Below are positions 21,291-33,070 of a stretch of 64,000 bases of DNA, piece by piece. Numbering within the stretch: position 1 is the first letter of the stretch; every line of letters starts with the position of its first letter. Both the position numbers and the translations under genes were made by a program. This stretch comes from Pogona vitticeps (lineage: Eukaryota; Chordata; Lepidosauria; Squamata; Agamidae), in contig NC_135791.1 of the NCBI RefSeq assembly GCF_051106095.1, forward strand, positions 4,102,501 to 4,166,500, read 5' to 3'. The notes below the pieces were generated by a model. That model was not told where the DNA came from. It worked only from the letters and a program-made list of their open reading frames with translations, and made no database searches.

Positions 21291-22387
21291 CCTTCGTGAT
21301 TTTGATTTCCTTCCTGTCCTCTCTTATTGGTGCGGACATGTGTGTCTCCACATCGTTCAGCCAAGATGTTGTCCATAACAATTGTGCCTCAATTCTGAGG
21401 TGAGCTTTCTCCTTGCCTCCCACTTGAGCCACCATTTATGATTGCATGAACACCTTCAGTTCCCTCACTCCTCACCCTCCCAATTAATCTGAAGGCACTC
21501 TCCTCCCTTCCCATGAGGACCAACCAAGTGGGATTTAGGATTGAATGGGAACCTGAATCCAGAGCCAAGCCCACCACTCTAAAAACTACACCACTAGAGT
21601 TCTTATCCCGTTTTATCCCAATGAAAAAGAAAAAGCAGGCGAGGTTGGCTAGGGAGAGAGAAAGGGAGTGACTTTCCCAGGAGGGAGATTCATGGCCAAC
21701 TGGAGACTTGAACTCAGATCTCTGTGCATTCAGACCATCACAGCAGTGGTTTTCAAATAACGTGCGATAGACTCTTGGAGTTTGCAGGAAGTCCTTCACG
21801 AGAAAAGCGGCAGCAATAGCTAAGCTTCGACAAAAGGAGGCACTGATCGGATTTCCTCACGGAACTCAGCTAAGGCCCTGGAAAGCGTGTTGGTACCTGT
21901 GTTAAATCCTTAAGTACAGACCGTGCAGTTCCTCCCAGGCTTCCCTGCGAGAAGACTCCAGAAATGCAGATGGCGGCGTCGATCCGTGTCACCCAACTGG
22001 TTCCGGCAATGTTTCCAAGCCTTTGGGAAAGATCACGAGTCTTAATCACCTACCCAAGAGCAAGCTGCTCCCAAAGATGTGGTGCAATCATAGGGAGAGC
22101 TCACAACAACATGTGGGCGCTTGGAAAAAAAACGACATGCTCTCACCCTGCGGCAGCTTCCGGAAACCTTGCAGTTCAGTTTGGAGAGATCAGGATAGGC
22201 TGGATGGTGGCAACGTACGTTATCCTTACAAACAAAAATAGATGGTGCTTTGGCCAGCAAATATCATCCACAATCTTTAGTAATGTGGAGATGGCGGAGG
22301 TACAGAAGGATGCCCTGATTTGTGGGGCATCTGTTCCAAGCCCTCCTCCCAAGGATGCTGAACAATGCAGACTATAGCAAACACTAT

Positions 22388-22612
22388 GTACATGGTCTCT
22401 GGCACCTTCTAGTGGCCAATTCTTAAAATGACAACATAGAAAAATATTTCTCCAGTGAAATATATTATGGTCTCTGGCTCCCTCGAGTGGCCAGTTCTGG
22501 TAACTTCATCTTTAGAAATATATATTTCAAGGATTTTTCTTTTAATATTTTTAGACTTTTCTTTTAATCAGTGGATACTGGTCTTGTAGATACTGTATAT
22601 GGATTCCTCAGC
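22388..22612 (-). mobile_element. Tigger-like MITE fragments, two adjoining pieces
   Basis: TGGTCTCTGGCACCTTCTAG (22393) and TGGTCTCTGGCTCCCTCGAG (22468) start two partial copies. The second continues TGGCCAGTTCTGGTAACTTC and on to ACTGGTCTTGTAGATACTGT. Reversed, they match the interior of 61547-61801. Confidence 0.65.
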
Positions 22613-24893
22613 ATCAAAGAGAATAGAAAATATTTGTGACTGAGAAAAAAGTTTAAGTAAACCGCTGGCAAACCAAGCCTGAAACAAGTGGATAATGAAT
22701 CTCCCTGCCTTTCTGAAAATTTCAACTCACTAGTCTTCCTGTACTTTCTATGCCTATCTATAATGTTGTCTGACCTAAAAAATAATTATTATTTTCTCCA
22801 ATTAACCCATATCTCTTCCAGCAACTGCATTTCCTCAGTGACATGTGCCTGAGCAATCAGACTTGCAAATTAAGCCTTTGTCATCTGACAGTGACTTGCC
22901 ACAAAGTCAAGTAGGGTTGGTACCATGAAGTGAAGAAAATTATACCCTTTGACAAACAGACATCTTCCACCACTGATAGGAGCACTGCCTCTAAATACAT
23001 GTTAAGCAGATCAACTCAACTGACTCATTGTTTCTTCCGGAGTCTTCTCTCCCATCTTCTCTCCTGGGCCTCTAAAGGCTGCTCTTGCTTGCTTTTCCCA
23101 CAAGCATCTGTATCCTACCTCTCTTTTGTTACACACATTTGCTGAACCCTCTTTCTACATGCACACTTGTTATTTTTTTTTTACCTCTCCACAGAGAAGC
23201 TTGAGCTTCCTTTCAAACCAAATCCTTTGAAGAACAGATGCTCATTATTCAGGGCTGCCTTTGTGTTTGGTTGCCAAATGAGCCCATCGAAACAATTTTA
23301 AAAAGCAAAAGGATGTTGGACAAAAGAATAACAGGCCTACATATCAACTCTATTGAGCTGCCACCTTTGGCCCTCGAAAGAAGGACTCAGGTGGATGTAC
23401 AAACTTTCTAAAGGGTTTGAGGCTAGAAACCTTCAAATACCAGGAGTGGAAACTCACGTTGTTCTTTGTGGGGCCCAAGAAGATTTGAATCTCTAGCTTT
23501 AATTCCAAGTTTTCAAGGACCCCCCTCTCTCTGTGTGTGTCTTTTTTGAGGATGCACGCTAGCAACCTGAGATATTTCTCTCATTGTCTAGACACCTCTG
23601 TTTCCTTCAAAATTCCCTCAGGGTTCCTGCAACTTCACTTAGAAGCGAAGTTCTTTCCTAGGAGAGAACTCACAACTCAACAACCAAAAGCAAATTGAGG
23701 ATTTCGCTTTGGGTTTTCCCCTCTGGTTGTTGGCGTGCCCCTCCCTCCACCAGCCGGGGAACCTTTCGACTTTTAATCCACGTCCTTTGAAGGGTTTTAC
23801 AGGGTCCTTAGAAACCCTTCTAAGGACATGAATGAAAAGCCTCCTCAGTTGAGGAGGAACCTTCAAATCTCATATTTAGCTAGGTTTGATTTCGGTGGAA
23901 AGTCTAAACGCCATCCTGGAAAGGCCAGCTCTGTCCGAGGGTCCCTCTGTCTGTCAACAGGAAGTTGGAGGGAACAACTGACTGTGTGGAATTTGGAGGG
24001 AAGAATACTATGGTGATGCTCTCGTTTGACCTTTCTCAACAACATGTCCTTTCTTGAGTACATTGTCTGGTGTAAAAGGAATGTGTAAACAGTAGAACAA
24101 GAAGGCACTTGAGCAGCTTCTCTGGAGAGATGTATAAAGCTGATTCCTTCATCTGAGCAGGGCTACAAATTGTGCAAAATATCCCCCTCTTTTAAAAAAA
24201 AATACATATAGAAGCTCTGTTTGATCCATGTGGCTGCTTTTTTTTGGGGTGGAAACAAGAGATGTTTTGTCCCTTGAGAAAATGGCAGCCTTCACGAAGA
24301 GGTTGGACTTCATGAGGCACGCTTGTTGAACTTCCTTACTCAACCTCCCCCCGCCATCCAGGGGAAGGATTTTGCCACACCCTCTAAGAAAATGAATGAA
24401 TGTCAATCCCCCCCTTCAAAGCTATAGGTTATTGGCTCCAATGGGTCTTCCAACGACCTCAATATATGCAAAAACAGAGCGAACTCTCATAGTTGACTGC
24501 CTAGAATGAATCATGTTGTATTTTTTGAGATAGTTTTTTTTAAAAAAATTAAAAAGGGAAAGCATGGCCATTAGGATTTCAAAGGGGTTCAGCTTTCTTT
24601 GGTGGTAGGCCAGCCATTCATCTGCTGGAGCATGCAAACCATGCCTGTTCCGTGCAGCCATAACATGTAAACAGACGGTGAGGCCATGGTCTTGCCTTCA
24701 GGCCTCAACAAGCATGGCGGCGCTTCCTGACAAACGTGACAGTGCTCCCCCTTGTTGGCAACTCAAAGGCGGAACTTCACCCCTTTCATGCCATCCTTTC
24801 CCCCTTTCCTGTTCCAAAAACATCCACGTCCCAATGAAATAATCCAAGCATGTTGTTGACCTTTTTGGACAGACCCTCCTTACCTCACCCAGC
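22613..24893. other. GJB3 downstream region
   Basis: Probably holds the GJB3 3' UTR near 24893-23800. No repeats were recognised and no AATAAA stands out on the minus strand. The rest looks single copy. Confidence 0.4.
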
Positions 24894-25691
24894 TCAGATT
24901 AAGGTGAGGTTAGGGGCAGAGGCTCGGAGGGCATCCAGGGTGGAGTTCTTCAACTTCCCATCATGCTCTATTCTCGAGTGGCAAGGGCAGGTAGACGCTT
25001 TGCTGTAGGTGAGGGACTTCTTGTTCTTCTTTATCTTCTGGACCGAGCGGACCACCCTCTTGAAGATCAGGTAGAAGATCTCGCACACGGTGAGGACAAT
25101 GCACAAAGCGGACGCCCCTACCATGAAATAGGTGAAAATCTTCTTCTCCGTCGGACGGGCGATGTAGCAGTCCACCGTGTTGGGGCAAGGGTGCAAGTCG
25201 CACTTGACAAGGCGAGGCAGGTCGAAACTGTCCCATATCCGGTGCAGGAGGTAGAGGAAGACAATCTCGATGCCCAGCTTGAAGAAGAGGGTGAGAAGGT
25301 AAGTCCACCAAAGGCCCCCGTGTTTCTTGCCTGTGTTGCTGTACAGCTTGGGGCAGTTCTCCCCGTTCTTTTCCCGATTTTTCCTCTCCCGGTCCTCCCG
25401 ATAAGCCACGTGCATGATGACCAGAAGCGAAGGGCACGTGACGAAAATGAGCTGCAGAGCCCACAGGCGGATGTGGGAGATGGGGAAGAAGTGGTCGTAG
25501 CAGACGTTGGTGCACCCGGGCTGGCGGTGGTTGCAGTCAAAGTCCTTTTGCTCGTCCCCCCACACTCGTTCGGCCGCCACCACGTAAACCAGGACGCGGA
25601 AGACAAAGACCACGGAGAGCCAGATGCGCCCGAAAGCTGTGGAGTATTTGTTCACCCCACTCAGGAGGCCTTGTAAGGTCTTCCAGTCCAT
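24894..25691 (-). CDS. GJB3: Connexin 31 (gap junction beta-3), complete single-exon coding region
   Basis: The 265-residue beta-type connexin builds gap-junction channels in the plasma membrane. Its start [20 protein letters not shown], its TM1 region [19 protein letters not shown] and its tail ASAPNLTLI match human Cx31 (270 aa, ending ASAPNLTPI as I recall it). Membrane segments lie near residues 20-40, 75-96, 127-149 and 187-209. Loop 1 has Cys53, Cys60 and Cys64 (CX6CX3C). Loop 2 has Cys164, Cys169 and Cys175 (CX4CX5C), followed by ARPTEKKIF. The CX4C spacing is the general connexin pattern, whereas mammalian Cx31 is known for CX5C here. [18 protein letters not shown] in the cytoplasmic loop is also Cx31-like. 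The ATG sits in a strong Kozak context (GCCGCCATGG). A clear splice acceptor lies 38 bases upstream. No polyadenylation signal stands out; the nearest weak candidate is an ATTAAA near 23777. The frame is intact. Confidence 0.97.
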   Translation of the reverse strand: MDWKTLQGLLSGVNKYSTAFGRIWLSVVFVFRVLVYVVAAERVWGDEQKDFDCNHRQPGCTNVCYDHFFPISHIRLWALQLIFVTCPSLLVIMHVAYREDRERKNREKNGENCPKLYSNTGKKHGGLWWTYLLTLFFKLGIEIVFLYLLHRIWDSFDLPRLVKCDLHPCPNTVDCYIARPTEKKIFTYFMVGASALCIVLTVCEIFYLIFKRVVRSVQKIKKNKKSLTYSKASTCPCHSRIEHDGKLKNSTLDALRASAPNLTLI

Positions 25692-25750
25692 GGCGGCCGC
25701 AGTCTCTTGGAGGGGCCGCTCACTTCAGCCTGGGAAGAAAGAGATAGAGG
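25692..25750 (-). other. GJB3: GJB3 5' UTR remnant and splice acceptor
   Basis: The minus strand reads CTCTTTCTTCCCAG and then GCTGAAGTGAGCGG, a classic pyrimidine tract plus CAG. This places the coding exon start at about 25729 and leaves 38 bases of 5' UTR before the ATG. The upstream noncoding exon should lie at higher coordinates; I could not identify it. Confidence 0.75.
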
Positions 25751-25994
25751 GAAAGAAATATAGCAAATGAGAATCATTCCTACGGTTTATCAAGTCAAGA
25801 AATGTAACTATGTTCAGTGGTGGCTCTTGCCCATTATAGTTGATGGAGCTGAGGACACAGCTGACCACTGGGGGCAGAACGGAGAGGAACAAGCAGCGTT
25901 GGGGCAAAAAAAAAATTATGGGCATTTATTTATTTATTTTGATTCCTTTGAAATATACTGGTGGAGGAAAGCTTTTGCAGAAACCCTGGACTAC

Positions 25995-26146
25995 CAGAAA
26001 GACTAAATATGAGACAGACTGATTTCCCCATGGGAAGCCACAGGGTTGCGTTTACAAGACCTGAGCAAGGCAGTTCTGGAGATTGGTCATCTGTAGGGTT
26101 GCCATAAGTTGGAGGTGACTTGGCGACACCTAACAACAATTTAATT
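25995..26146 (+). mobile_element. RTE-like LINE, 3' end fragment (non-BovB family)
   Basis: ACTGATTTCCCCATGGGAAG, TTTACAAGACCTGAGCAAG and the tail GTTGCCATAAGTTGGAGGTG ending CTAACAACAA parallel 56870-57012. It lies 0.3 kb upstream of the GJB3 coding exon, within its presumed intron. Confidence 0.7.
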
Positions 26147-26678
26147 ATTTTATTGCATTGATGCTCTGTTTTTCCCTTCGAAGAGAGTGCTCAAGGCAGC
26201 TGACAAATACCTTAAAAGAATAAGAACAGACAAAACCACACTTTGCTAAAGTAAATAACATCATTCAGTCATGTAAAGCAAGCCCACCAGAATGCCAGTA
26301 GAATCAAGTATATATGTTTGAACCATTAAAATCGACAAAGAAGATGGTTAGAAACAATACAGTGGGGAAGGGTAGACTTTACTCGTTCACATGTGTGTGT
26401 GCCCTTACAGAAGCATCCACAGCAGGAGAATGTGGGGTTGGGGGGTCCCGACCCTCCATCTTTAGTAGGAAGGCAAGTTGGGCTGGGCTGGCTGGAGGTG
26501 GCCTGAGACTGAATCTTGGAGGACCTCCATTTTCTGGAATGGACCTGCCACCTTTGGATAAGTTACAAAATCAAGGACTGGCGGGTTGCATATTTTTCTC
26601 AAAAGAAAATGCAGAAGTACATTAGATTTTTCTATACAGTATTCATTTTGTACATGAAGATCTAAGTTTAGACATAAG

Positions 26679-27053
26679 GGCTGAAATCCAGTAATGTAAA
26701 GGTAAAGGTTCCCCTTGGCATTCAGTCCAGTCATGTCCGACTCTAGGGCGCGATGCTCATTTCCGTTTCCAAGCTGTAGAGCCAGCGTTTGTCCAAAGAC
26801 AATCTTCCGTGGTCACATGGCCAGTGCGACTAGACACGGAACGCTGTGACCTTCCCACCGAGGTGGTACCTATTTATCTACTCACAGTTTTTACATGCTT
26901 TCGAACTGCTAGGTTGGCAGGAGAAAATCCAGTAGTAAGTTGCTATTAGAGTAGGTGCACTGAATCAGGGGGGATTCGGCAAGTCAGCACCTCCGTAGGT
27001 CGCTTTGACTCAATGGGCCGGCTCTAGTTGTGTCTTATTACTGAATTTCAGCC
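26679..27053 (+). mobile_element. MITE with inverted ends, split by a Sauria SINE
   Basis: The ends GGCTGAAATCCAGTA and TTACTGAATTTCAGCC are inverted repeats with two mismatches. Without the SINE insertion (26694-26934 including one target copy) the element is about 134 bp. Superfamily uncertain; target duplication not clear. Confidence 0.7.
26694..26924 (-). mobile_element. Sauria-type SINE, 5'-truncated, inserted in a MITE
   Basis: On the plus strand it opens with the BovB-like tail GTAAAGGTTCCCCTTGGC, then CAGTCATGTCCGACTCTAGG, CCGTGGTCACATGGCCAGTG and TACCTATTTATCTACTCAC. The tRNA-derived head is absent. It is flanked by the direct repeat AAATCCAGTA at 26684-26693 and 26925-26934, a target-site duplication inside the MITE. 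Confidence 0.93.
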
Positions 27054-27239
27054 ACAGATTACAATTTAGACAGAAATGGAATGTGTTGCACAATTGTGGG
27101 GAAGACTGTGACAAGATGACCTGCCAACAGTCCAGGAAGTAAGTGTGGGTGGCCAACGCAATAGCACCAGGTCTGCCCTCAAGAATAACTGGGTGACCCT
27201 TCGAATGGAGCAAATCTGGGATAAACAGGGCCCCCCAGA

Positions 27240-27325
27240 GGTAGTTGGGCTCCCAATCCCATCATCCCTCAGCAATGGGTCTGCTGGCTTCCACTGCTGA
27301 TGGGAGTTGTAGTCTAACCAGATCT
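27240..27325. mobile_element. Fragment of a palindromic MITE
   Basis: GGGCTCCCAATCCCATCATC and GATGGGAGTTGTAGTCTAAC resemble the centre and right arm of a widespread reptile MITE. The ends are eroded. Confidence 0.45.
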
Positions 27326-27558
27326 TGAGAGCCATATGTTCTCCATTCCACAATGGTCTTAGTGTCGGTTCCTCTCCCCAATGGCTCCTCTAGCAGAGGA
27401 AAGAGCAGGAAGGAGGTCCATTAGGTCAAGTGAGGTACCGCTCCCCTTCAGGATCAGGGTACCACAGAGAGCTATTTCTGTTCTGCCAGAGTCGCAAGGG
27501 CTGTGTGTGTCTGAGAGACACTGTGAGGGAAGGAAGAGAAGAGAGGGGACATGCAGAA

Positions 27559-27702
27559 TCATCACCATCTTAAAACTGCAGAGCAGGAAGGGATCCTATA
27601 GATCATCAAGTCCAGTCCCTGTCAAGGAGGCCCAGTGAGGAATCAAACTCCCAACCTTTGCCTCCATAGTCAGAGGTGTTAACCACTGAACTATTCGGCA
27701 GT
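27559..27702 (-). mobile_element. Short tRNA-derived SINE (family B)
   Basis: Reversed, it has a head with CAGTGGTTAACACC, a box B region in GGGAGTTTGATTCCTCAC, then CTCCTTGACAGGGACTGGAC and a TTTTAAGATGGTGATGAT tail. Confidence 0.8.
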
Positions 27703-28960
27703 AATCTTGGCCATGTAGCTGCCCCAATAACTTTGATTTATTCGGGACATCCAGGCTGCTCTTGTGGAAAATGTTGGTGTCACAACACGTATTCATCAAG
27801 GTTGTTGAGCTATTAAGATAAAAAGCCAACTAATCAGTAGGGTAATCTTGTTGATGCTCAACCTCGGCGGCTTCCTGGCTGTCCCTGAGCATCCTTGGCT
27901 TAAGGACAAGCGGCTAATGAGAAACTGGGTGAAAGGCAAAGGTTTTGATCGGACGCACCCTGTTTTCAAGGTAGCACCCAGCTCCCTCTGGGATGCAAAA
28001 ACTAGTATATGATGAAAGGCAACTTGAGTTGCATGCAATAGAAGTGGAAGGAAATAAACAGACAGGTGCCAGTGAAATTCAGCCCATGGAGGCTTGTACC
28101 TCCAACAGCAGCGGGATGGATGGTGAAGTCGTAGGATACTTGGAAGGAACTACCCATAATGCTGAACCTCTTTGGGACAGAAGGGTGAGTGCTTGGGGAA
28201 GCTGTCATGCATTTCCAAAACCTGGAGTGGAATAATTCCCCCCCTGACAGTGGAGCCACCAGTCGCCGTGGACTCTCCCCAACCCGCTTCGTCTGAGTTG
28301 TGTAGGGAGGCCCATAGCTCAGTACAGGCTTCGGATGCAGGCTGTCCCCAGATCATTCCCCAGCCTTTGCAGGCAGGGTTAGAAAAAAGTCCTGTCTGAA
28401 CTTTGTAGAAGCTACTGAAAGTCGGGGGCTGTCTTCCTTTTCCTTTTTATTCATTTCAGAGCACCGCACCACTCAAATCCACCCGCACAGAGGAAAGACG
28501 GGCAAAATCAAAAGCCAAATAAAATGTTGAGACCATCACATTATTCTTGAACCAACAAGGGTCATTGGGGCCTTGCCCCTGGCCACCAAAACTTCCCTAC
28601 CTCTGGGACGGGCCAGGCATCTATATCTAATTGTCGTAAGACGGAGGCAGATTGAACCTCTGGTAGAACAGGTCTACTCAGAGTTTGGTGGACCAGGCCT
28701 GTGCTCCTTCGAAAGAAGGTATCCAGGAGGAGGACTGGTTTCCGTTTGTCGTGCAACAGGCATCTTTTCGAGATTTTGGAGTTCATGCCCCTTCGTCCCA
28801 TTGCATGTGAGTTGCGTGCACCCTGAAATCAGCTTTAATGAGTGAAAACTGGATGCCACAGGAATTGTTTGCTTGCAGGTGTGCAAACCCGGTCATTTGA
28901 CACACACACCCCAGCTACCATTGTGCCAAGTTCTTCTGCTTATATACACACACACACTTA

Positions 28961-29303
28961 GGTAAGGTAAAGGTTCCCCTTGACATTTAGTCCAGTCGTG
29001 TCTGACTCTAGGGTGCGGTGCTCATCCCCGTCTCCAAGCTGTAGAGCCAGCATTTGTCTGAAGACAGTTTCCATGGTCACGTGGCCAGCGTGACTAGACA
29101 TGGAATGCGGTTACCTTCACACCGTGGTGGTACCTATTTATCTACTCACATTTTCACATGCTTTCGAACCGCTAGGTTGGCAGGAGCTGAGACATGCAAA
29201 GGGAGCTCACTCCTCCACATGGATTCAATCTTATGACGGCTGGTCTTCTGACCTTGCAGCACAGAGGCTTCTGAGGTTTAACTCGCAGCACCACCATGTC
29301 CCT
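28961..29303 (-). mobile_element. Sauria-type SINE, full length
   Basis: The BovB-like tail GGTAAAGGTTCCCCTTGACA lies at the left and the tRNA-derived head (reverse of TTAACTCGCAGCACCACCAT) at the right. Target-site duplication ACACACTTA is seen at 28952-28960 and 29304-29312. Confidence 0.93.
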
Positions 29304-29920
29304 ACACACTTACATAAGACTATTCTGTGGTATTCTGGAAGTCTTAGTCCATAACAGTAAATTTTCATAGTGTCCCAGGGCTTTCAGTTTCTCCCATTTG
29401 TTTCTAAAAAACCTGTGTGCCTGCCACCTCCAAGGAAGGATAAACTGCTAAACTTTTCTTTTTAAAGCCATGTTAAAAGTTGCCCAATAATCGGTTGTAT
29501 CTTGATTCTTTTATCCCGGCATTTGGGCTCTGTCAAACAGCATGCCAGGCTGTCTTGCAGTCTTTTATGTAACACCATCTCGAGGCAATCATCTGGATTA
29601 CATCAAGATGTGTTCTTTTTCTCTCCCCCACCCCCCATGGCATGTGTGTGTTTCTAACACAATCACGATGTTAATTTTCACAATTAAAGCCAGAATTCAG
29701 TAGGAGTGGAATGACGGGCAAAGAGGAATGTGGCACGAGGAAAGCCCAGGATAAGCCCTATTTTCCAGTTAGCTCCCAGTTTTGCTTCCTCTTTGGCTCC
29801 TCATCTCTTCACCCGTACGATCCCACCACCCGTGGTTCGCCTCCTATCCTAGTCTTTCAGGCCCCCGGCAAATTTATCCCACTTCCTTGACTTCAGAGGG
29901 AAAAAAAGAGAGCAGTGTTC

Positions 29921-30107
29921 TGTATTTCATCAAGTCGGAACCTACTTATAGTGACTCTGTTAGGGCTTTTCAAAGTAACTGAGATATTTCAGGAGTGGTT
30001 TTACCAGTTCCGCTCCCCCAGCGAGTTTCCATTACCTGACTCAGCAGGGATTTGAACCCTGCTCTTCAGAGTCCCGGTCCATTACTCTATCCACCGCACC
30101 ACACCGG
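29921..30107 (-). mobile_element. MIR-like tRNA-derived SINE (family D)
   Basis: The reverse complement reads TGTGGTGCGGTGGATAGAGT, then a box B CAGGGTTCAAATCCCTG, CCACTCCTGAAATATCTCAG and the tail AAGTCGGTTCC-like GGTTCCGACTTGATG. Heads and tails are both recognisable. Confidence 0.75.
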
Positions 30108-30704
30108 AATCAGGATGTTTCCTAGCTCGGCTTTATCTTACCCTATGAATGGACCAGCTAACGGAGAGTGAGAATTTTGCTTAAGGTCATTTCTAAATTC
30201 CCACCCATTACCTACATTTGCAATAAGCTTCACATTCAGAATGGAAATAACTTGGGCCTTTTTTGGTTAGCAAAAATTGAACTGGCAGGGACAGCTTCAG
30301 CTATTGAGGCATGACGCTTTAAGTGCTTATCTCTTACAAGCCTAGCTTTTAAGTCCATGCTTATTCATTCAGGCTAGTAAAGAACTAGGTTGTTACCTTT
30401 TTCTCTCTTCTTCAAAGAGAAGCTACTTCTGTTTAATGCCTATCTGGCAGGCAGACCTTATACGGTTGTCTCCCTGTTAGACAGAGCCATGCTTACCAGA
30501 TTTCGCTGGAACAAAATGGTGGATAAAATGCCCAATGGGAATGGAGGAAACTCAGTCAAATGTGCTTTGGTCCACCTTTGAATTTTTCACAGCTTTAATG
30601 CCTTCATTGTTAGTTTTGCTAAATTTAGAAGCAAAGCAAAACAAGGATCTCCCTTACTCCATGCAACTTCTGTGGCATAAGAATCTTATTATACTCTTCT
30701 GATG

Positions 30705-31080
30705 TATATAGAAATATAGAATCATAAATTACCATATTTTTCGCACCGTAAGACGCACTTTTCCCCCACAAAACAGGGGGGTGGAAAGTCTGCATCTTAT
30801 GGAGTGAAGAAAACAGATTATATTTTCCTGTTTTCTTCTCCTAAAAAATTGGTGCGTCTTATGGAAAGGTGCGTCTTATGGAGCGAAAAATACGAGTTGG
30901 AATGGGTCTCTAAAGTCATTGAGTCCAATCCCGTGCTCAAGGCAGGAACCTAAATCAAAGCAGATCTGACAAATTGTTGTGTAGTTTTCTCTTGAATGCC
31001 TCCAGTGTTGAATGAGAAAGTTCTAGACTTAGACCCCTCCATGTTTGCCCCAGCATTTTCTGGCTTGAAGTCCTACAAGC
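30705..31080 (-). mobile_element. CR1 LINE 3' fragment, split by a MITE
   Basis: ATATAGAATCATAAA (30715) and, after the MITE, GAGTTGGAATGGGTCTCTAA with CATTGAGTCCAATCCCGTGC and TTCTCTTGAATGCCTCCAG follow the reverse of the CR1 3' end. No coding part is present. Confidence 0.75.
30732..30895. mobile_element. Palindromic MITE inserted in CR1
   Basis: CCATATTTTTCGCACCGTAA GACGCAC at the left and GTGCGTCTTATGGAGCGAAA AATACG at the right form long inverted ends. A second GTGCGTCTTATGGA unit lies just inside the right end. The insertion splits the CR1 text between ATAGAATCAT and GAGTTGGAA. The superfamily may be Tc1/mariner. Confidence 0.8.
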
Positions 31081-31270
31081 TAAACGGCTGAAAACAATGG
31101 GGAGTTCCATTTGTGGAAAACATTGGCAGGTTTCCCCTTGCAAAACTGGTAGGAAAAGAGAAGGAAACTCATGCGGAATCGACCAGGGTTAATAAGTAAC
31201 AGGATACTGGTAATGAGTATTAAGTACCATGAGCCTCTTTTAAAAAAAACTAGAATTTTAAACATTAAGC

Positions 31271-31322
31271 CAGTGGTGGGATTCAAATAAATTAACAACA
31301 GGTTCTATGCCCGAATGGCAAA

Positions 31323-31393
<71 letters not shown>

Positions 31394-32829
31394 ATGTCCA
31401 GGACAGTGGGATCCGATGAGAGTTTCTTCTACAGTGGTCTCCCTACTGCCTATCATCACAACTACTTCTCACATGATTAAGATATCTGGATAAGTGTATC
31501 TGTTTGGGCATGCCGCTGCTGTTAACCTCACCATGGGCATGTGCCAAACACACACACACAAATACACACCTCACAGTGGGTGCTTATGACCAGGTTTGAC
31601 AGAGAACTGACACATCTCTCCTTCCCTTTACCTCCTATTTCACCCTATAGCTCACCAGTAAAAATTGCTTCCATCCCCTTTCCTGCTCCTGAAATGACTG
31701 ATAGCCCTGCTTGTTGTTACCTGGAGGCTGCCTTTGCACACCTGTTGAGGAGTTCTTCTCCCCCCTCCCGCTTCCTTCTGGCTTGGAAGGTATGGTCTCT
31801 TTTCAATCTGTTGCCACTCCACCTCAACCCCACCACCTCAATCGGTCCAGAACACTGCCAAAGAGCCCGAAAAACCCACAACAGCCAATATCAACAAATG
31901 CTTGATTAGTATGCTCTCATGTATGTCTTTTCTGGAGAATGCTGCCTTCTCATGATGGTCCCTCCCCCTCGGAGTCCCTCCGGCCCCCACCCACCCCCCA
32001 TGTTGACCTGTGGTCAAGATGCGTCTGAATGTCTGGAAAGAAGAGTTTCAATTCCCCTTATCTATTGATATGTTTATGTGTTTTCCTTTCTTGGCCCTGG
32101 ATATATGGCCTTCAAGAATAGTAAGTCTTACTAGTGTTAAAATACTGATAGCTGTCTTCCTCCTTCTAACAGAGTGGGCCATATGTGTGCCATTTGTCTC
32201 CCGAAATTGTCAGTTTTGGGGCAGGAGGAAGAGTTCTTTGTTACTCTAAATGAGGCTTGGAGGTTTCATCTCTTTGTGGTGTGAGTGACTTTTCTATTGC
32301 ATACCTTGCTTGCGTGGATCAGTGAGACTGTCACTGGTTCATGCATTGGATATTCTCTGGGATTTAAAAAAAACTGTTTCTAGGCAGAGCAACAGTCTTA
32401 TGTGGTACCTTTAACTTGAAAAAAATCATAGTAAAACGAGGACGGTTGTTTGTTTGATTGAAGTGGTCTCACCCCAAAACTTTTCCCTCTGTGTCCTCCC
32501 CTCATGCCTTGTCAATCACACACACCCCTCTGCCTCGAGGCCATGGGCTTTCCTCCAGTGACATCAAGGACTCATCCTCCCCCCTTTTCCCCCAGTGACA
32601 CCTCTGCTCTTTCCAGGGCTTTATCTCTCTCACCCATATCCCACCTCAGACGGCTCAGTGTGGAGTGGGAAGGGAGGCAGTTAATTGTGCCCCTCCCCCT
32701 CACTCATCGCTGGTCACCTGGCCCCTCCTCCTTCATTCATCTCAGGCCAACAAACGGTTCTAAGAACCAATAGTACATTTAGGAAGCGGTTCTATAGAAT
32801 AGGTGCGAACCTGCTGAATCCCACCTCTG
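31271..32829 (+). mobile_element. Nonautonomous hAT element, 1,559 bp, with perfect target duplication
   Basis: The ends CAGTGGTGGGATTCAA and CTGAATCCCACCTCTG are inverted. The flanks CATTAAGC (31263-31270 and 32830-32837) are identical 8-bp direct repeats, the hallmark of hAT insertion. Subterminal ACAACAGGTTCTATGCCC and CGGTTCTATAGAATAG echo each other. Inside is an (AAAT)n run (31319-31396) and no transposase frame, only short chance frames such as 31541-31909. Confidence 0.93.
31319..31396. repeat. (AAAT)n microsatellite inside the hAT element
   Basis: About 19 uninterrupted AAAT units. Confidence 0.97.
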
Positions 32830-33070
32830 CATTAAGCTCTCGAAATGTTGGGCTCAGGCAGGCGACTTTTTCCATTTTGGTTCCTCCTGCCTTGGGCTTT
32901 TAAAAACGATCTCAGATTCATTCCATCCAAAAGTTTAAGAGAGGTACCAAATTAGTAAATTTGCATTAAAAAGGCATGGAAATAACATCTGCCCTGTCAG
33001 TATCCCCATTTTTCAAATGCACGTAAGTTAATGCAATCATCTGGGACTGCCAGATTTCCCACCGGTCCCT

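Noticed and set aside
21964-22377. 137-residue plus-strand frame starting MQMAAS
   Set aside because: No family recognised, no splice context, and low-complexity ends. It stays a chance frame unless RNA supports it.
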